This document shows positions 35,590 through 46,614 of a DNA stretch of 64,000 nt, piece by piece. This stretch comes from Atherix ibis (taxonomy: Eukaryota > Arthropoda > Insecta > Diptera > Athericidae). The position numbers and the translations under genes were made by a program. The notes under the pieces were generated by a model. The model made no database searches. It saw only the letters and a list, made by a program, of their open reading frames with translations, and had not been told where the DNA came from. Position 1 is the stretch's first letter; every line of letters starts with the position of its first letter. The DNA is taken from the NCBI GenBank assembly GCA_958298945.1, contig OY282605.1, forward strand, positions 10,253,811-10,317,810, written 5' to 3'.

Positions 35590-35739
35590 GAAGCGAAACA
35601 AATCTCTGTACACGTCCGAATTCTGACACTTTCCATGGCAAAAGCAAAGCAAATTCCGGTAGCATATTCTGGAAGGAAGAACGCGATAAATGTGAATCGT
35701 TCATCATAGCTGAGCTACTCGAGGATTGTTATTCTGTAG
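35590..35739 (+). CDS. Candidate internal exon of an unidentified host gene
   Basis: A 150-bp segment of near 45% GC in DNA that is otherwise well below 30% GC. It is bounded by an acceptor-like GTGTCACATCCCAG (AG at 35588-35589) and a donor-like CTGTAG|GTAAGG (GT at 35740-35741). One frame is open right across and beyond it (35541-35774). It gives 49 complete codons beginning SETNLCTRPNSDTFHGKSKA and ending ESFIIAELLEDCYSV, with both splice phases equal to 1, so the exon is symmetric. The other frames stop before the donor. Acidic C-terminal end and three cysteines are noted. I do not recognise the protein, and no partner exon was identified in the window. Confidence 0.4.
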
Positions 35740-35774
35740 GTAAGGGCACTCATGGAAGTGATAAAAATACATAA

Positions 35775-36084
35775 ACACAATAACTAAACGTTATGAATTA
35801 CGATTGTGATGTGTCTGTTTATTATCACATACGGAATTTATGCTAACATTAATCTTGTACGATGGCAGTGAGATGTTCTGTACATGACATTGTTTGTAAG
35901 AATTCTTCCCAATCTACATAAGAATATGCGTATTTGTTTATTTGATTCTTATTCTATATATAGCGAAACAGTAACGCATGAATGATAAAATGCTTATTGT
36001 CATTTTTTGTTGAAGATATTCTTTCATAATTTTCTGATAGTTATTATAGATAAGAAAAAAATACCTTTTTTGATGAATTAATAG
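35775..36084. other. AT-rich spacer before the satellite
   Basis: No supported feature. If the preceding segment is an exon, this would be intron. Confidence 0.4.
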
Positions 36085-38010
36085 AGCCAACATGGACTTA
36101 CAGAATGAAATATTGTCCAGCCAAGGGCCTTAAAATTACTATTTGGTAAATTTTGGCAAATTTTTCCTTGTATTCTTTCTTTAATTTGTTTCAAACTAAC
36201 TCACTTTTTATTTTAATATGGAGGTAAATACATAATTGGATCAATATGTACTTACGGAATAAAATTATTCACAACTAAAGGTATTAAAATTTCTATTCGT
36301 GCAACTTTTAAAATTTCCTTTTATGTTTCCATTTTAATTTGCTTTAAATTATTTCAAATTTTATTTAAAAATAGAATTGGGTCAGTATGGACTTACGGAA
36401 GAAAAGTACATCAAACTAAGGGTATTAATTATATGTTACTATTAGGGTAAGTTTGCTAAATTTTCCTTTGTGTTTTTTCTTTAATTTGCTTCAAAATATT
36501 TCATGATTTATTTTAATATGGACGTAAACTGACAATTGGGTCAATATGGACTTACAAAATAAAATTAAATAAAATATTTGCTTTAGCATTACTTGTGGTG
36601 TAACTTTGATCAATTTACTTTTTTGTTCCTTTTTTCAATATGCTTTAAAATAATTCAAATTTTATTTAAAATTGGAAATCAATATATGACTGGGTCAGTA
36701 TGGACTTACGGAAGGAAATAATGTCCAGCTAAGGATGTTAATTAAACTATTTAGGCAAGCTTGCTAAATTTTCTTTTATGTTACTTCTTTAATTTGCTTT
36801 AAAATATTTAAAGTTTTATTTAAAAATACAAGTAAATATATGATCCGGTCAATATGGACTTACAAAATAGATAATGCATAGCCACAGGCTTTAACATTAC
36901 TATTTAGATAATACTGGAAAATTTTTCTTTGTGTTCTTTCTTTAATTTGATTCAAAATATTTTCCCTTTTATTTTAATATAAAAGTAAACTAATAAGTGG
37001 GCCAATATGGACTTACAAAATAAAATTATGCACAATAAAGTGCTTTAACATTACTTGTCGTGTAAATTTGCAAAATTTTTTTTAATATTAATTTTTCTAC
37101 TTGGCTTATACGTAAGTCCATATTGACCCAGCCATAAAAATATGACTGGGTCAATATGGACTTACAAAAGACAGTTATGTATTGCTAAGGATATTAATAC
37201 TACTATTGGGGTAAGTTTTCCAAATTTTATTATCTGTTCTCCGGTCAATTTACTTTAAAATATTTCAATTTAATTTTTTTGACATGCTTGGGTCAATATG
37301 AACTTACGGAATAAAATAATATACAGCTAAGAGCATTAAAGTTACTATTCGGGTAAGTTTGATAAATTATCTTTTGTGTAATTTCTTTAATTTGATTCAA
37401 AATATTTCAAGTTTTGTTTAAAAATGGAAGTAAATACATGCTTAGGTCAATATGGGCTTACAGAATAAAATAATATACAGCTAAGAACATAATAATTACT
37501 ATTTAGATAAGTTTGGTAAATTTTCCTTTGTGTTCTTTCCTTAATTTGTTTCGAAATATTTCACCTTTTATTTTAGTAAACTTATAATTGGGTCAATATG
37601 GACTTACAAAAGATCGTTATGCATAGCTAAGGATATTAATATTACTATTCGGGTTAATTTGCTAAATTTTCTTATCTGTTCTCCCGTTAAGTTACTTTGA
37701 AATATTTCAATTTAATTTTTTTGATATGCTTGGATCAATATGGACTTACGGAATAAAATAATGTATAGCTAAGAGCTTTAAAGTTACCATTCAGGTAAGT
37801 TTCCTAAATCTTCTTTTGTGTTATTTCTTTAATTTGATTCAAAATATTTCAAGTTTTCTTTAAAAATGAAAGTAATTATATGGTTGGGTTCAATATGGAC
37901 TTACAGAATTAAATATTGCATAGCTAATAGTGCTAAAGTTACTATTCTGGCATGTTTGCTCAATTTTCTTGTCCGTTCTTTCTTTGATTTTCTTCAAAAT
38001 ACAATATTTC
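36085..38010 (+). repeat. Satellite array, about 13 units of about 150 bp
   Basis: The core TCAATATGGACTTAC (one or two changes allowed) recurs at about 36091, 36241, 36382, 36541, 36695, 36849, 37001, 37150, 37292, 37446, 37591, 37735 and 37890. Spacings are 141-159 bp. Each unit also carries AGCTAAG, TTACTATTCGGGTAAGTTTG and TTCAAAATATTTCA blocks. Alternating units look more alike at some sites (AAAATAAAATTA versus GGAATAAAATAA), hinting at a two-monomer higher-order pattern. The unit length is close to one nucleosome. Confidence 0.92.
37112..37165. repeat. Inverted monomer head inside the satellite
   Basis: GTAAGTCCATATTGACCCAG (37112-37131) is the exact reverse complement of CTGGGTCAATATGGACTTAC (37146-37165), with a 14-base loop. 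It is the only place in the array where the monomer head is present in both orientations. Confidence 0.9.
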
Positions 38011-38014
38011 AAAA

Positions 38015-41000
38015 TAACACTTATGATAATAGTAATTTTTATTTCATGTTACATTCATATTTATTATAAGTTAACCCTTAGAACCTTATATTAAGAAAAA
38101 AAACCTCAAAAAAAATATATTTTACTACACGTATTTGAAAAAAATGGTTTTTTAAAAATTAAAATCGAATATAAAATGAAGTTAACATTTTTAATTTACA
38201 ATATAATATTTATGAACCGTATTTTATGCAAATTGATTTCCACAATATCTGCAAAATATATTCAATTTTTAAAAGTTATCATTTTGACTTTTTAATAACA
38301 TTTATCAGAAGTGAAGAAACAAATTGTAGATAAACAAAAATACATTAGAACTTGGGAAAATACTCCAATTTGCAATAATAAGTTCTACATTATTGAAAAC
38401 ATTGACTTTAGTTAAAGTTTAATGCCAAAACAATACAGAATTGCTTGCAAACAGGATCAGTTCAATTGTTGATATTCTCTATTATCAGATGGCCCCGGAC
38501 GGGTTGAGGTTTTCCAATCTCTACGCCAGTTTGATAAATTTTCAATTTTATATTGTCACATATTGAATGCTGGCTCCATAGTGCAATGCGAATCATTTCG
38601 TATGGTTGTGCAGAGAGACGATGGGGAAGCGGTAGTGTTATACTGGTACATTCGATTGCAATCCCGAAAGTATTTGAACAAATCTTTTCATTATGCATTC
38701 GAAACATGCACAAAGGATATTAATTCAGTTGGTTCCACCCACTCAAACATAATATTGTGTAACATTCCTTGTTAGGCCGGAATTAACAGACTCTGTTTTG
38801 GGTAGTCGACTTTCGGTCTGATATAGCGGAAGTGTAGTTGACATCATTCCATAGCAGGATATATCCTTCCTTGGGCTTTCTGTCAGAGCATCCTTACTAT
38901 TCGGGTATAACCAGATTCGATGCTGTACGATACGAATCATTGGAACGCATAAATCTACGGAATACAGAATGACAAGAAGGAGGCGGTATTGCCGGAGCTA
39001 ATATGTAATCAGCGAAATTTGTCGCGTGTGTTACCGTCCCTTTAGCTGCCAATTTTAAACTCTCTACCGACTACAATCCTTATGGACTTTATTCCTATGG
39101 ACTCATTCCTTCATGTCTGGTTAGAATCCTTGCAGCAAAATCTGAATTCAGAGCCGCAGGCATTTACTTTTCGGTGGACTCACACAGCTGGTAATTGGGG
39201 GCACTTTCACCTACTCTAGGGGATTGACTATGCCGATAGTGATCTGAATTGTTTTTGTTTTGTTTTATTGGTCCATAGTGGTATTCTGTAAATATTTGTA
39301 GTTGATTGTACGACGCATCGTTGAAAGGATGCGTACAAATCTATTCATTCAGTTTGCGCGCACAATGTGAGATTATTGCCACCGACTATGCCCTGCACAT
39401 CGATGGTAAGCCGTGGTGTGATATTGCAGAGTACTATAGATACATATCGAGGGTTTATACTATTGATAGAATATGATAAGGCTGTTAAATCGGAAGCAAA
39501 ATGCAGACACAGATGGCTGGAAGCGTTTTACGAACACAAAAGGACTCGTAAATTGGTTTTTCTCCAGCCAAAGAGATTTATAACTCGAATTTTGGAGTCC
39601 AGTATCCATACGCATACCTGAACTAGACTATTTTTTTCCTAAGAGTCTATCTATTGCCAATAAATTATGGTGAATGAGTAGACAAATCATTTCCTAGGTG
39701 GCAGAACATGTAATTGAATGGTATAGGCTAAAATCGAAATTATGCGGGAAAGCAATTGTCATCTGCAGGAAAGGAATTCGAAATTGAATCATTGATGTCC
39801 ATTAAGGATAAAAATGAATGTGGTTACATATATATTTAGGTAAAAATTTCAAAAAATAAGATTTGATTAAAAGTTGCCTTTAATAAATTATTAACAACAA
39901 AAAATTATTTCATAAAAAATCTATTTGGAATATTGTGACAAAATATAAAGAAGAAAATATTTTTCAATAAAAACAAAAATACTCCAGCTCAAAAAGAAGT
40001 TATAATTTGATAAAAAAAAAAAAGTTAACATATAAGACATACGAAAACTTTCTTTAATAGAATCTATTTTAAATAAATTGTTAAAAAGGACTTTCTTTTT
40101 ATAATAAAATATATAGTATGTTAGCTATAAAAATAATTAGAAAAAAAAATATTTTTTTACTGTTTTATCAAATTTAAAAATTTTACTCTTGATACATTCT
40201 GTTCAGAAAGAAAATTCATCCCTTACATATAGTTAGCTTTATAATCGTAAACATACAAACACATATGATATCTGAAAGTATCTGGACATAGACTCTTAAT
40301 AACGAATGCATCTGTCGTTGTGCTGCACACTAAAAAGAGAACGTATAAGATTTGAAAAGCTATCAGACTAAAGGAAATGACCGGATATCTACTCAGCACT
40401 TATGTGAATGGAATTTTTCTTTCGACAACGAAGAGTCAGTAAAATGCTGACAAATCATCCCCTTTATGGCAAAGTGACGTAAATGGCGTTTAATAAATGA
40501 CACTAATTTGCCAGTGTCCATTTGCCAATTCTGTAAAGGTTGTTGAATAGAAAATTTAGTAGTGTGTCCTTTAAGGACGATGCACAACGACTATCGTAGA
40601 CCAATGACAACAACAAAAAATAAAAAAAAATATTGTCATTCCCTTTTACGCATCTATTGTATAAAGTCCTTTTCACTTTAGATAAATTCCAATGATAAGC
40701 TATGAAGACAGTTATGCGAAAGATATTAGCTCACATAGCCATGTAAGGACGAGAACTTTTCTAATATTCTCAAATAGTAAGAAAATTCCCGAGTATAGAA
40801 ACTATTGAAAATAGGGTAAAATATATTTACTATTTTTGTTAGTTGATTCTAACTAATAATTTTTCTTACTCTGATTTATTAAAGATAAAATAGGTTATAT
40901 ACTAAAATCTAAACATTTATTATTACGTTTTTTTAGAAAATATCAATTTTATTAAAAAAAAAAATATATCAAAATTAATCAAAAGTAGATTTTGTTTACC

Positions 41001-41640
41001 TTATTCGTAGAGGATAATCCAAAACTGATCTCAAAATATTTTTAACACAACAAAAGATCTCTTAAAACAAATAAGTTTAAATTCAAGAGAAATATAAAAA
41101 ATATTCCCCCCCCATCTAGATAAAAATTATATCCAGTTTTGTTATTAATCGTATTTTTCTTGATTTATTTTCTTTTTTTTTTAAATTTTTCTTTCCAAAG
41201 TATATAATCCCAGCACCAATATCTATGCATGAAATGAATTTAATCCTAAGAAGCATTTTATGCATATTTATGATAGAAAAATTCATTTCGATAAGAACTG
41301 ATGCTATTTTTAAAACATTGAGGAGTTATTATTATTTATCATTGACTTAATTTGGGGTTCTTCTCTTTATTATTGAAGATTCTGTGAAGTGATGCACCGT
41401 CGCGTCTTTCGAACTAAGATACATCTTTGCCAACACATTTTCAGAGGGTCACGTTCTTATAAAAGAAGAAAAATATTTATTTTCTTTTTAGTAAATATTT
41501 TACACTGTAAGAGAAATTTTCATTAAATGAACAAACTTATTCAAGTTCTTTCCATACTGTTGCATAATAAAAATAATTTGTTGGCATATCATTTCGATGC
41601 CACTAAATAATTTTGTCATTTTCTAAAGATTTATTAAAGT
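38015..41640. other. Mixed AT-rich DNA with less AT-rich islands, nothing recognised
   Basis: Islands at about 38460-39640, 40255-40620 and 41380-41460 have more balanced composition and short open frames on both strands, for example 83 codons at 38462-38713 minus and 84 codons at 39367-39621 plus. None shows a known motif or matches other parts of the window. They could be unique host sequence, possibly regulatory. Confidence 0.4.
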
Positions 41641-41739
41641 AAGTTTTTTTTTAATTTTATTTGACCGGTTTTTCTGTACGTTATTGTACAATTTTTACAT
41701 ATTACATATATGCATTTTTCTACACATAGACAGGAGACA

Positions 41740-42100
41740 CAGTCGCTCCTATGGAGCATATAGCGGTACTAGAGACTCTGTGAACTCTCTCCATCTGCTT
41801 CTGTCTTGGGCTAGCCTTTTCACTTCCGACCATGACTTGCCAATTTGTTGGTGTTCGCGCTCGAATGATCTTCTCCAAGTGGTCCTTGGTCGTCCTCTGC
41901 TGCGATTGCCCTGTGGGTTCCAATCTAGTGCCATCCTTGCTATGTCCGTAGGTGGTTTTCGCAAGGTGTGGCCAATCCAACTCCATTTCCTGCGTTTGAT
42001 GTCAGCTAGCAGGGGTATTTGCTTCGTGAGAAGTCAGCTAGCAGGGGTATTTACTTCGTTCGTTATCCAGTTCGGCCAGAAGATCTTGCTTATATGCCGT
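41740..42100 (-). pseudogene. LINE ORF2 C-terminal segment
   Basis: Minus-strand frames read HISKIFWPNWITNE, then ADIKRRKWSWIGHTLRKPP, then ARMALDWNPQGNRSRGRPRT and WRRSFEREHQQIGKSW, finishing AQDRSRWREFTESLVPLYAP and stop. This WIGH...WNPQG...GRPRTTWRR tail is typical of the C-terminus of a widespread invertebrate endonuclease/RT LINE. A 28-bp direct duplication containing GTCAGCTAGCAGGGGTATTT (about 42001-42052) and a frameshift interrupt it. It complements the plus-strand segment, which lacks exactly this tail. Confidence 0.8.
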
Positions 42101-42104
42101 GTGT

Positions 42105-42250
42105 GTGGTGCAGTGGTCAAGTTTGATTCCCGCTGCTGCCATCTCGGCATTGGGCCGACTACAAGCCTTATATAAATGCAGTCCTTAGGGTCCCCCAACG
42201 TTACTAAGGGTTGCTTCGCTGGCCTGATAAGCCGCAAGCTATAAAAAACA
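42105..42250. other. Filler at the LINE inversion junction, partly tRNA-like
   Basis: This 145-bp block separates the two oppositely oriented LINE parts. It contains GTGGTGCAGTGGTC (A-box-like) and, immediately after, GTTTGATTCCCGC (B-box-like); the two are too close together for a tRNA. It may be a collapsed SINE head or templated filler. I found no second copy. Confidence 0.35.
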
Positions 42251-42309
42251 CCTTATCAAGAAACAGCACAAGAAGAAGAATCCGGACCATACCTCAGGTA
42301 AAAACTCAT

Positions 42310-44389
42310 TTGGCTTTCATCGAAACAGACTCCACGCAGAGGGAAGCGACAACGGCAACCGTCTCACTAACCTCTGCTCAGCTCATCAACTCTTCATCGG
42401 TGGCACCAAGTTTCCTTACAAGAACATCCACAAATACACCTGGTAGTCTCCGGATCGTGTAACCCGCAACCAGATAGACCACTTCCTTATAAGCAAAAAA
42501 TTCCTCGGATCGCTCCTGGACGTCAAGACAATCCGAGGAGCTGACATATACAGCGACAATCAGCTGTTACTTGGGGTGGTCAAACTAAGGTCTGCGGCAA
42601 CTAAATAACAAGGTCGCGCAGAACGCCGGCACGACATCCAACGCCTGCAGAATACAGACACAGCCGAGATACTTGCGAACAAGCTGGAAGAAGTTAGCCA
42701 CAATGCCGAAAGGCTGACATGGCCTTCTCTACTGCGCAAACTAAAGTCCGCTGCAGAAGAAGCAACGGGCTTCCGGAACTAGAAGTGGAAAGAGTGGATC
42801 CGCAGGTCAACCTGGACTCAAATAGAAGAACGAAAGAAGCTGAAAGGTCTACTCCAAACTACTCAAACCTGCGAGGAAAGGCACCATCTGCAGACGAGGT
42901 ACAACCTTGCTCAGAAGATCGTCAAACGCATGGCAAGGGATGACAACAAGAACTACTTCAACGGAATAGCCAGCGAAGCAGAAGCCGCTGCACACCGGAG
43001 CGACATCCGCAGTGTCTATGCATCAATTCGCAAACTATCCGGAAAAAGAACACCATCACTGCCACCACTTAAGGACAAAGACGGTCAAGCTCTCTCGACG
43101 GATGAAGAACAACTCGACCGGTGGAAGGAATTCTTCTCAGAATCCCTTCCAGTAGCTCCAGAATTCCATCCTCCTCCTCCAGTGATGCGCAGAAACCCAC
43201 GAAGATCCATTCCAACAACACCGCCCACGATTATGGAGATCACAACAGCAGTCAACAAGCTCAAGAACAGCAAAGCACCCGGACCTGACAACCTGGCCCC
43301 AGAGGTTCTGAAGTTCGACCCGCCACTCCTGGCTTCGCTGGTGCATCCTATAATCGTAGAAGCCTATACACAATTCCACTTCCCGGACAGCTGGAAAGAA
43401 GGAGTAATTATCACCATCCCGAAAAAAGGTGACCTTGGCGATTGCAAAAACTGGAGGGGAATCACTCTGCTGAACACCATCCAGAAACTAATCGCCTCAA
43501 TCATCCTGACTCGCACCACTCCAACAGTGGAAAGTACCCTTCGCAACGAACAGTCCGGCTTTAGACCAAACCGCTCCTGTATTGATCACATCAGCAGCCT
43601 AAGAATGATCATTGAACAGTCGAACGATGGAACAGCCCGCTCTATCTTCTATTCGTTGACTTCGAAAGAGCCTTCGACATGATTTCTCGCGACGCCATCT
43701 GGAGTGCTCTGGCTGAACTAGGCATCCCACTGGCCATCATCGATCTCATCCGAGAACTATACCGTGAGGCCCCATGTAGAGTGTGCGTCAAAGGACGAAA
43801 CAGCGATCCATTCAACATCTCGAGAGGAGTCAGGCAGGGTTGCGTAATCTCGCCTATCCTCTTTATAATCGCCCTAGACCTAGTCCTTCAACGCACTAAC
43901 AACACAGCCAGCAACGGTATCCAGTGGACACTGCGTGAGAAGCTCCACGACCTGGACTACGCCGACGACATATGCCTCATGTCCCACACCTTCAACGGCA
44001 TTCAGGTTAAACTGCATGCTCTGGCCTCCAACGCCGAAAAAGTGGGGATGAGAATCAACATCAAGAAGACCAAATTGATGCGTATCGGCGCCACCTACGA
44101 GAGGCCCTTGATGCTACACGGTACCCAAGTTGAAGATGTCGAAAAGTTGTGTTACCTTGGCAGCATGCTCAGCAAGGATGGTGGAATTGAAACAGACATC
44201 CAAACGCGCATCAACAAGGCGCGACAAGCGTACACCTCACTTGGGAACAAGTGGCGTTCCAACCACCTCTCCATAGCACTCAAACTTCGAATATTCAACT
44301 CAAACGTCAAGCCAGTCCTACTGTACGGCTGCGAAACATGGAAAGTAACCAACAGCATGAATCGTAAGCCTCAAACATTTGTAAGTTAA
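42310..44389 (+). pseudogene. LINE ORF2: endonuclease end and reverse transcriptase
   Basis: The endonuclease C-terminus reads GGTKFPYKNIHKYTW, then RNQIDHFLISKKFL and GADIYSDNQLLL (42400-42580). The linker follows, then MARDDNKNYFNGIASEAEAA (42930). The RT frame has KAPGPDNLAPEVL, WKEGVIITIPKKGDLGDCKN, WRGITLLNTIQKLIA and EQSGFRPNRSCID. A one-base shift near 43680 sits inside the RT motif that should read FVDFEKAFD. The next frame has GVRQGCVISPILFIIALD, the catalytic LHDLDYADDICLMSH (about 43950-43985), INIKKTKLMRI, CYLGSMLSKDGG and LRIFNSNVKPVLLYGCETW, ending at 44389. GC is near 50%, far above the surroundings, and the RT is well preserved, so insertion is relatively recent. Confidence 0.9.
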
Positions 44390-45371
44390 CCCTTAAAATA
44401 ATTTAATCATAAAATAATGACTAATTATTACTTTTTATTGACACTACAACCTTTGTGATTTTTGGCTAGGCCAAGAAGAGTTCGCCAAATTGCTGAGTTG
44501 GCGGTTTTCTCGCTCCAATTTTCAACACCGAGACTACGTGGATCCTGCATGAATCAGTCCTTACGTCTGAAGGACGAACTTTTCTTTATATGTCAGTTAA
44601 CTTTGTTTTACAGTAAAAATTATTACTTGTAGTAAATCTACTTAAAACAATTACTTTTAATTTTTTTTGGTTGTATGGCTTAGCAGATATTTTTTCCTAT
44701 CTAAAGAAAATTAAATAGCAAATTCTTAGCTACTGAAGATATGCAAAGCGCTACTATCTTTACTAAAATTTGTAAAACTATTTTTAACTTCTCAAATTGA
44801 ATGCAAAACGAAATAAAATGGAAATTAATTAAATAACCCCAATATCCTTTTAATGATATTCCCACAAAGTGAAAAACAACAATCAATCGAAATTTTCCAA
44901 TACTTTTAATATAATATTAATTTTTTTTTGTTAAATTTCAATTTGATTAAATTTTCGCAAAAGAAAAAAAAAACTTTTATACACAAATTCATTACCCCTG
45001 ATGAGTATTGATTTTCAATAAAAAATAAATAAAACTTGTACAGAAAACCTTTCTTTTTTTTCTGTTGTCCATCAATGAAAAATGAGCCAATTTATTTCCC
45101 ATCTACCCCAAAAATATTTTCCTTTTTATCCATTGGCGATTTTTCTTTTGCCTCATTTTAACAGAAAAACCATAGATGAACATAAAAAAAAGACTAAAAA
45201 AAAAAATAAATAAATTGAAATTGATTGAAATTAAATTTATTAGTGTTCAATCTACTGAAAAGTGATTTTGTATTTCCTAATTATTATATTATTTATAAAG
45301 GATAGCCAATATTCATTTAATCTTCATTAAAAATATATGTTTTTTTTTAATTATATTTATTGTACAAGTTA
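44390..45371. other. AT-rich DNA with one GC-richer block
   Basis: The block at about 44440-44590 (TTGACACTACAACC...GGACGAAC) resembles untranslated repeat sequence, but no second copy is seen here. The rest is A/T tracts. Confidence 0.4.
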
Positions 45372-45373
45372 TA

Positions 45374-46605
45374 TAAGGTGTAGTAAAAAGTAATTCATTA
45401 TTTTGCCAATAGATGGCTTTAGGAGTCTGTATCTCCCGTTTTAAAAGTGCGATCAGGTTGCACTAGATGGCGTTAGAAAGATAAGATTTCATACTAAAAA
45501 AGCTTCTGATACAGATAATCACAATCTTTTGTGATTACTTGACTCAGTATTTTTTTAGCACGCGTCTAAGATGGACACAAACAAAGAGAAAATACGCCAT
45601 ATTTTACAGTTTTTCTTCGATAAAGGCGAAAACGCAATCCAGGCAGCTGAAAATGTGAATAGTGTTTATGGTCCTGATACTGTAACAGTCAATCATGCGC
45701 AATTTTAGTTTCGTCGATTCCGTTCCGGTAATTTTGATGTCAAAGATGCATCACGCTCTGGAAGGCCAAGTGTCGAAAATGTCGATAAAATAATGGAAAT
45801 CGTCGAGTCCAACCGTCACGTAAGCACTGTTTCGATTCCTCAGGAGCTAAACATTGTACAAAAAACCGTTTGGAATCACTTAAATAAAGGCTGGATACAA
45901 AAAGAAGCTCGATGTATGGGGTGCCACACGAGTTATCGTAAAAAAACCTCATGGACCGAATTTCCATCTGCGAATCGCTGCTGAATCGCAACAATATCGA
46001 TCCATTTCTGAAGCGGATGGTTACTGGTGATGAAAAGTGGGTCACTTACGACAACGGTCGTGGTCAAATCACGGTCACCCGGCGCAAACGGTGCTCAGGC
46101 CAGGATTGACAGCCAGGGGGGTTTTGCTGTGGGTTTGGTGGGACTGGCAGGGAATCATCTACTATGAGCTGCTCCCCTACGGTCGAACTCTTAATTCGGA
46201 CCTATACTGTCAACAATTAGACCGTCTGAAAGAAGCAATCGCCCAGAAGCGGCCAGCTTTGGCCAATAGGAGAGGAATTGTGTTCCATCAGGACAGCGCC
46301 AGGCCGCATACATCGATAGTGACTCGCCAGAAGTTCCGGGACCTTGGTTGGGATGTTCTAATGCATCCACCTTATAGTCCGGACCTGGCATTAAGTGATT
46401 ACCACCTCTTCCTGTCTATGACGAATGATTTTGCAGGTGAAAAATTCGCCTCAAGAGAAGATTGTGAAAATCGACTATCCCAGTTTTTTGCCAATAGGGA
46501 CGAGGGTTTCTATGAGAGAGGCATTATGAAATTACCTCCAAAATGGCAACAAGTTATCGAACAAAACGGTGCATATTTGACCTAAATCGTATTATTTTAT
46601 CTATA
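45374..46605 (+). mobile_element. Mariner, family C copy 2, right end missing
   Basis: The left end TAAGGTGTAGTAAAAAGTAA follows TA at 45372-45373 and matches family C copy 1. Homology continues past the stop codon (GCATATTTGACCTAAATCGT) but ends near 46605, about 55-60 bp before the expected right TIR, where R1-like sequence follows. The right TIR was therefore lost by deletion or replacement. Confidence 0.85.
45571..46585 (+). pseudogene. Mariner DD34D transposase (family C copy 2), stops and frameshifts
   Basis: Start MDTNKEKIRHILQFFFDKGE at 45571. An in-frame TAG replaces W in the HAQF-FRRF segment at about 45707. Frameshifts follow near 45885, 45985 and 46055. The catalytic residues are still visible: VTGDEKWVTYDN, FHQDSARPHTS (N to S after the aspartate) and PYSPDLALSDYHLF. 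The last frame (46037-46585) runs unbroken to the C-terminus RGIMKLPPKWQQVIEQNGAY. Comparison with copy 1 shows complementary damage: the C-terminal half is intact here and broken there. It is inactive. Confidence 0.86.
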
Positions 46606-46614
46606 GGATTAAAA

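Larger units (their letters stand above)
41643..44388 (-). mobile_element. LINE with 5' inversion (twin-priming geometry)
   Basis: A minus-strand 3' segment (about 42100-41643) ends in an AATAAA-type signal and A tract, seen on the plus strand as TTTTTTTTTAATTTTATTTG at 41645-41664. Next to it, in opposite orientation, lies the 5' part (about 42250-44388). The 5' part stops after ...MNRKPQTFV and the 3' part starts with RHISKIFWPNW, which is the sequence expected to follow within a few residues. A 145-bp filler lies at the inversion junction. A short GTAAG(TT) occurs at both outer ends and may be the target duplication. The clade is RTE/CR1-like and not assigned firmly. Confidence 0.75.

Noticed and set aside
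36085..38010. CRISPR-like periodic repeat
   Set aside because: Whole 150-bp units are similar, with no short repeat plus unique spacer pattern, no cas genes, and the DNA is eukaryotic.
38462..39621. Several 65-84 codon frames on both strands as genes
   Set aside because: Overlapping frames on opposite strands, no motif, no splice context and lengths expected by chance in this composition.
42930..44389. Functional two-gene unit (two overlapping frames)
   Set aside because: The two frames are one reverse transcriptase split by a one-base shift in the motif before GVRQGC.
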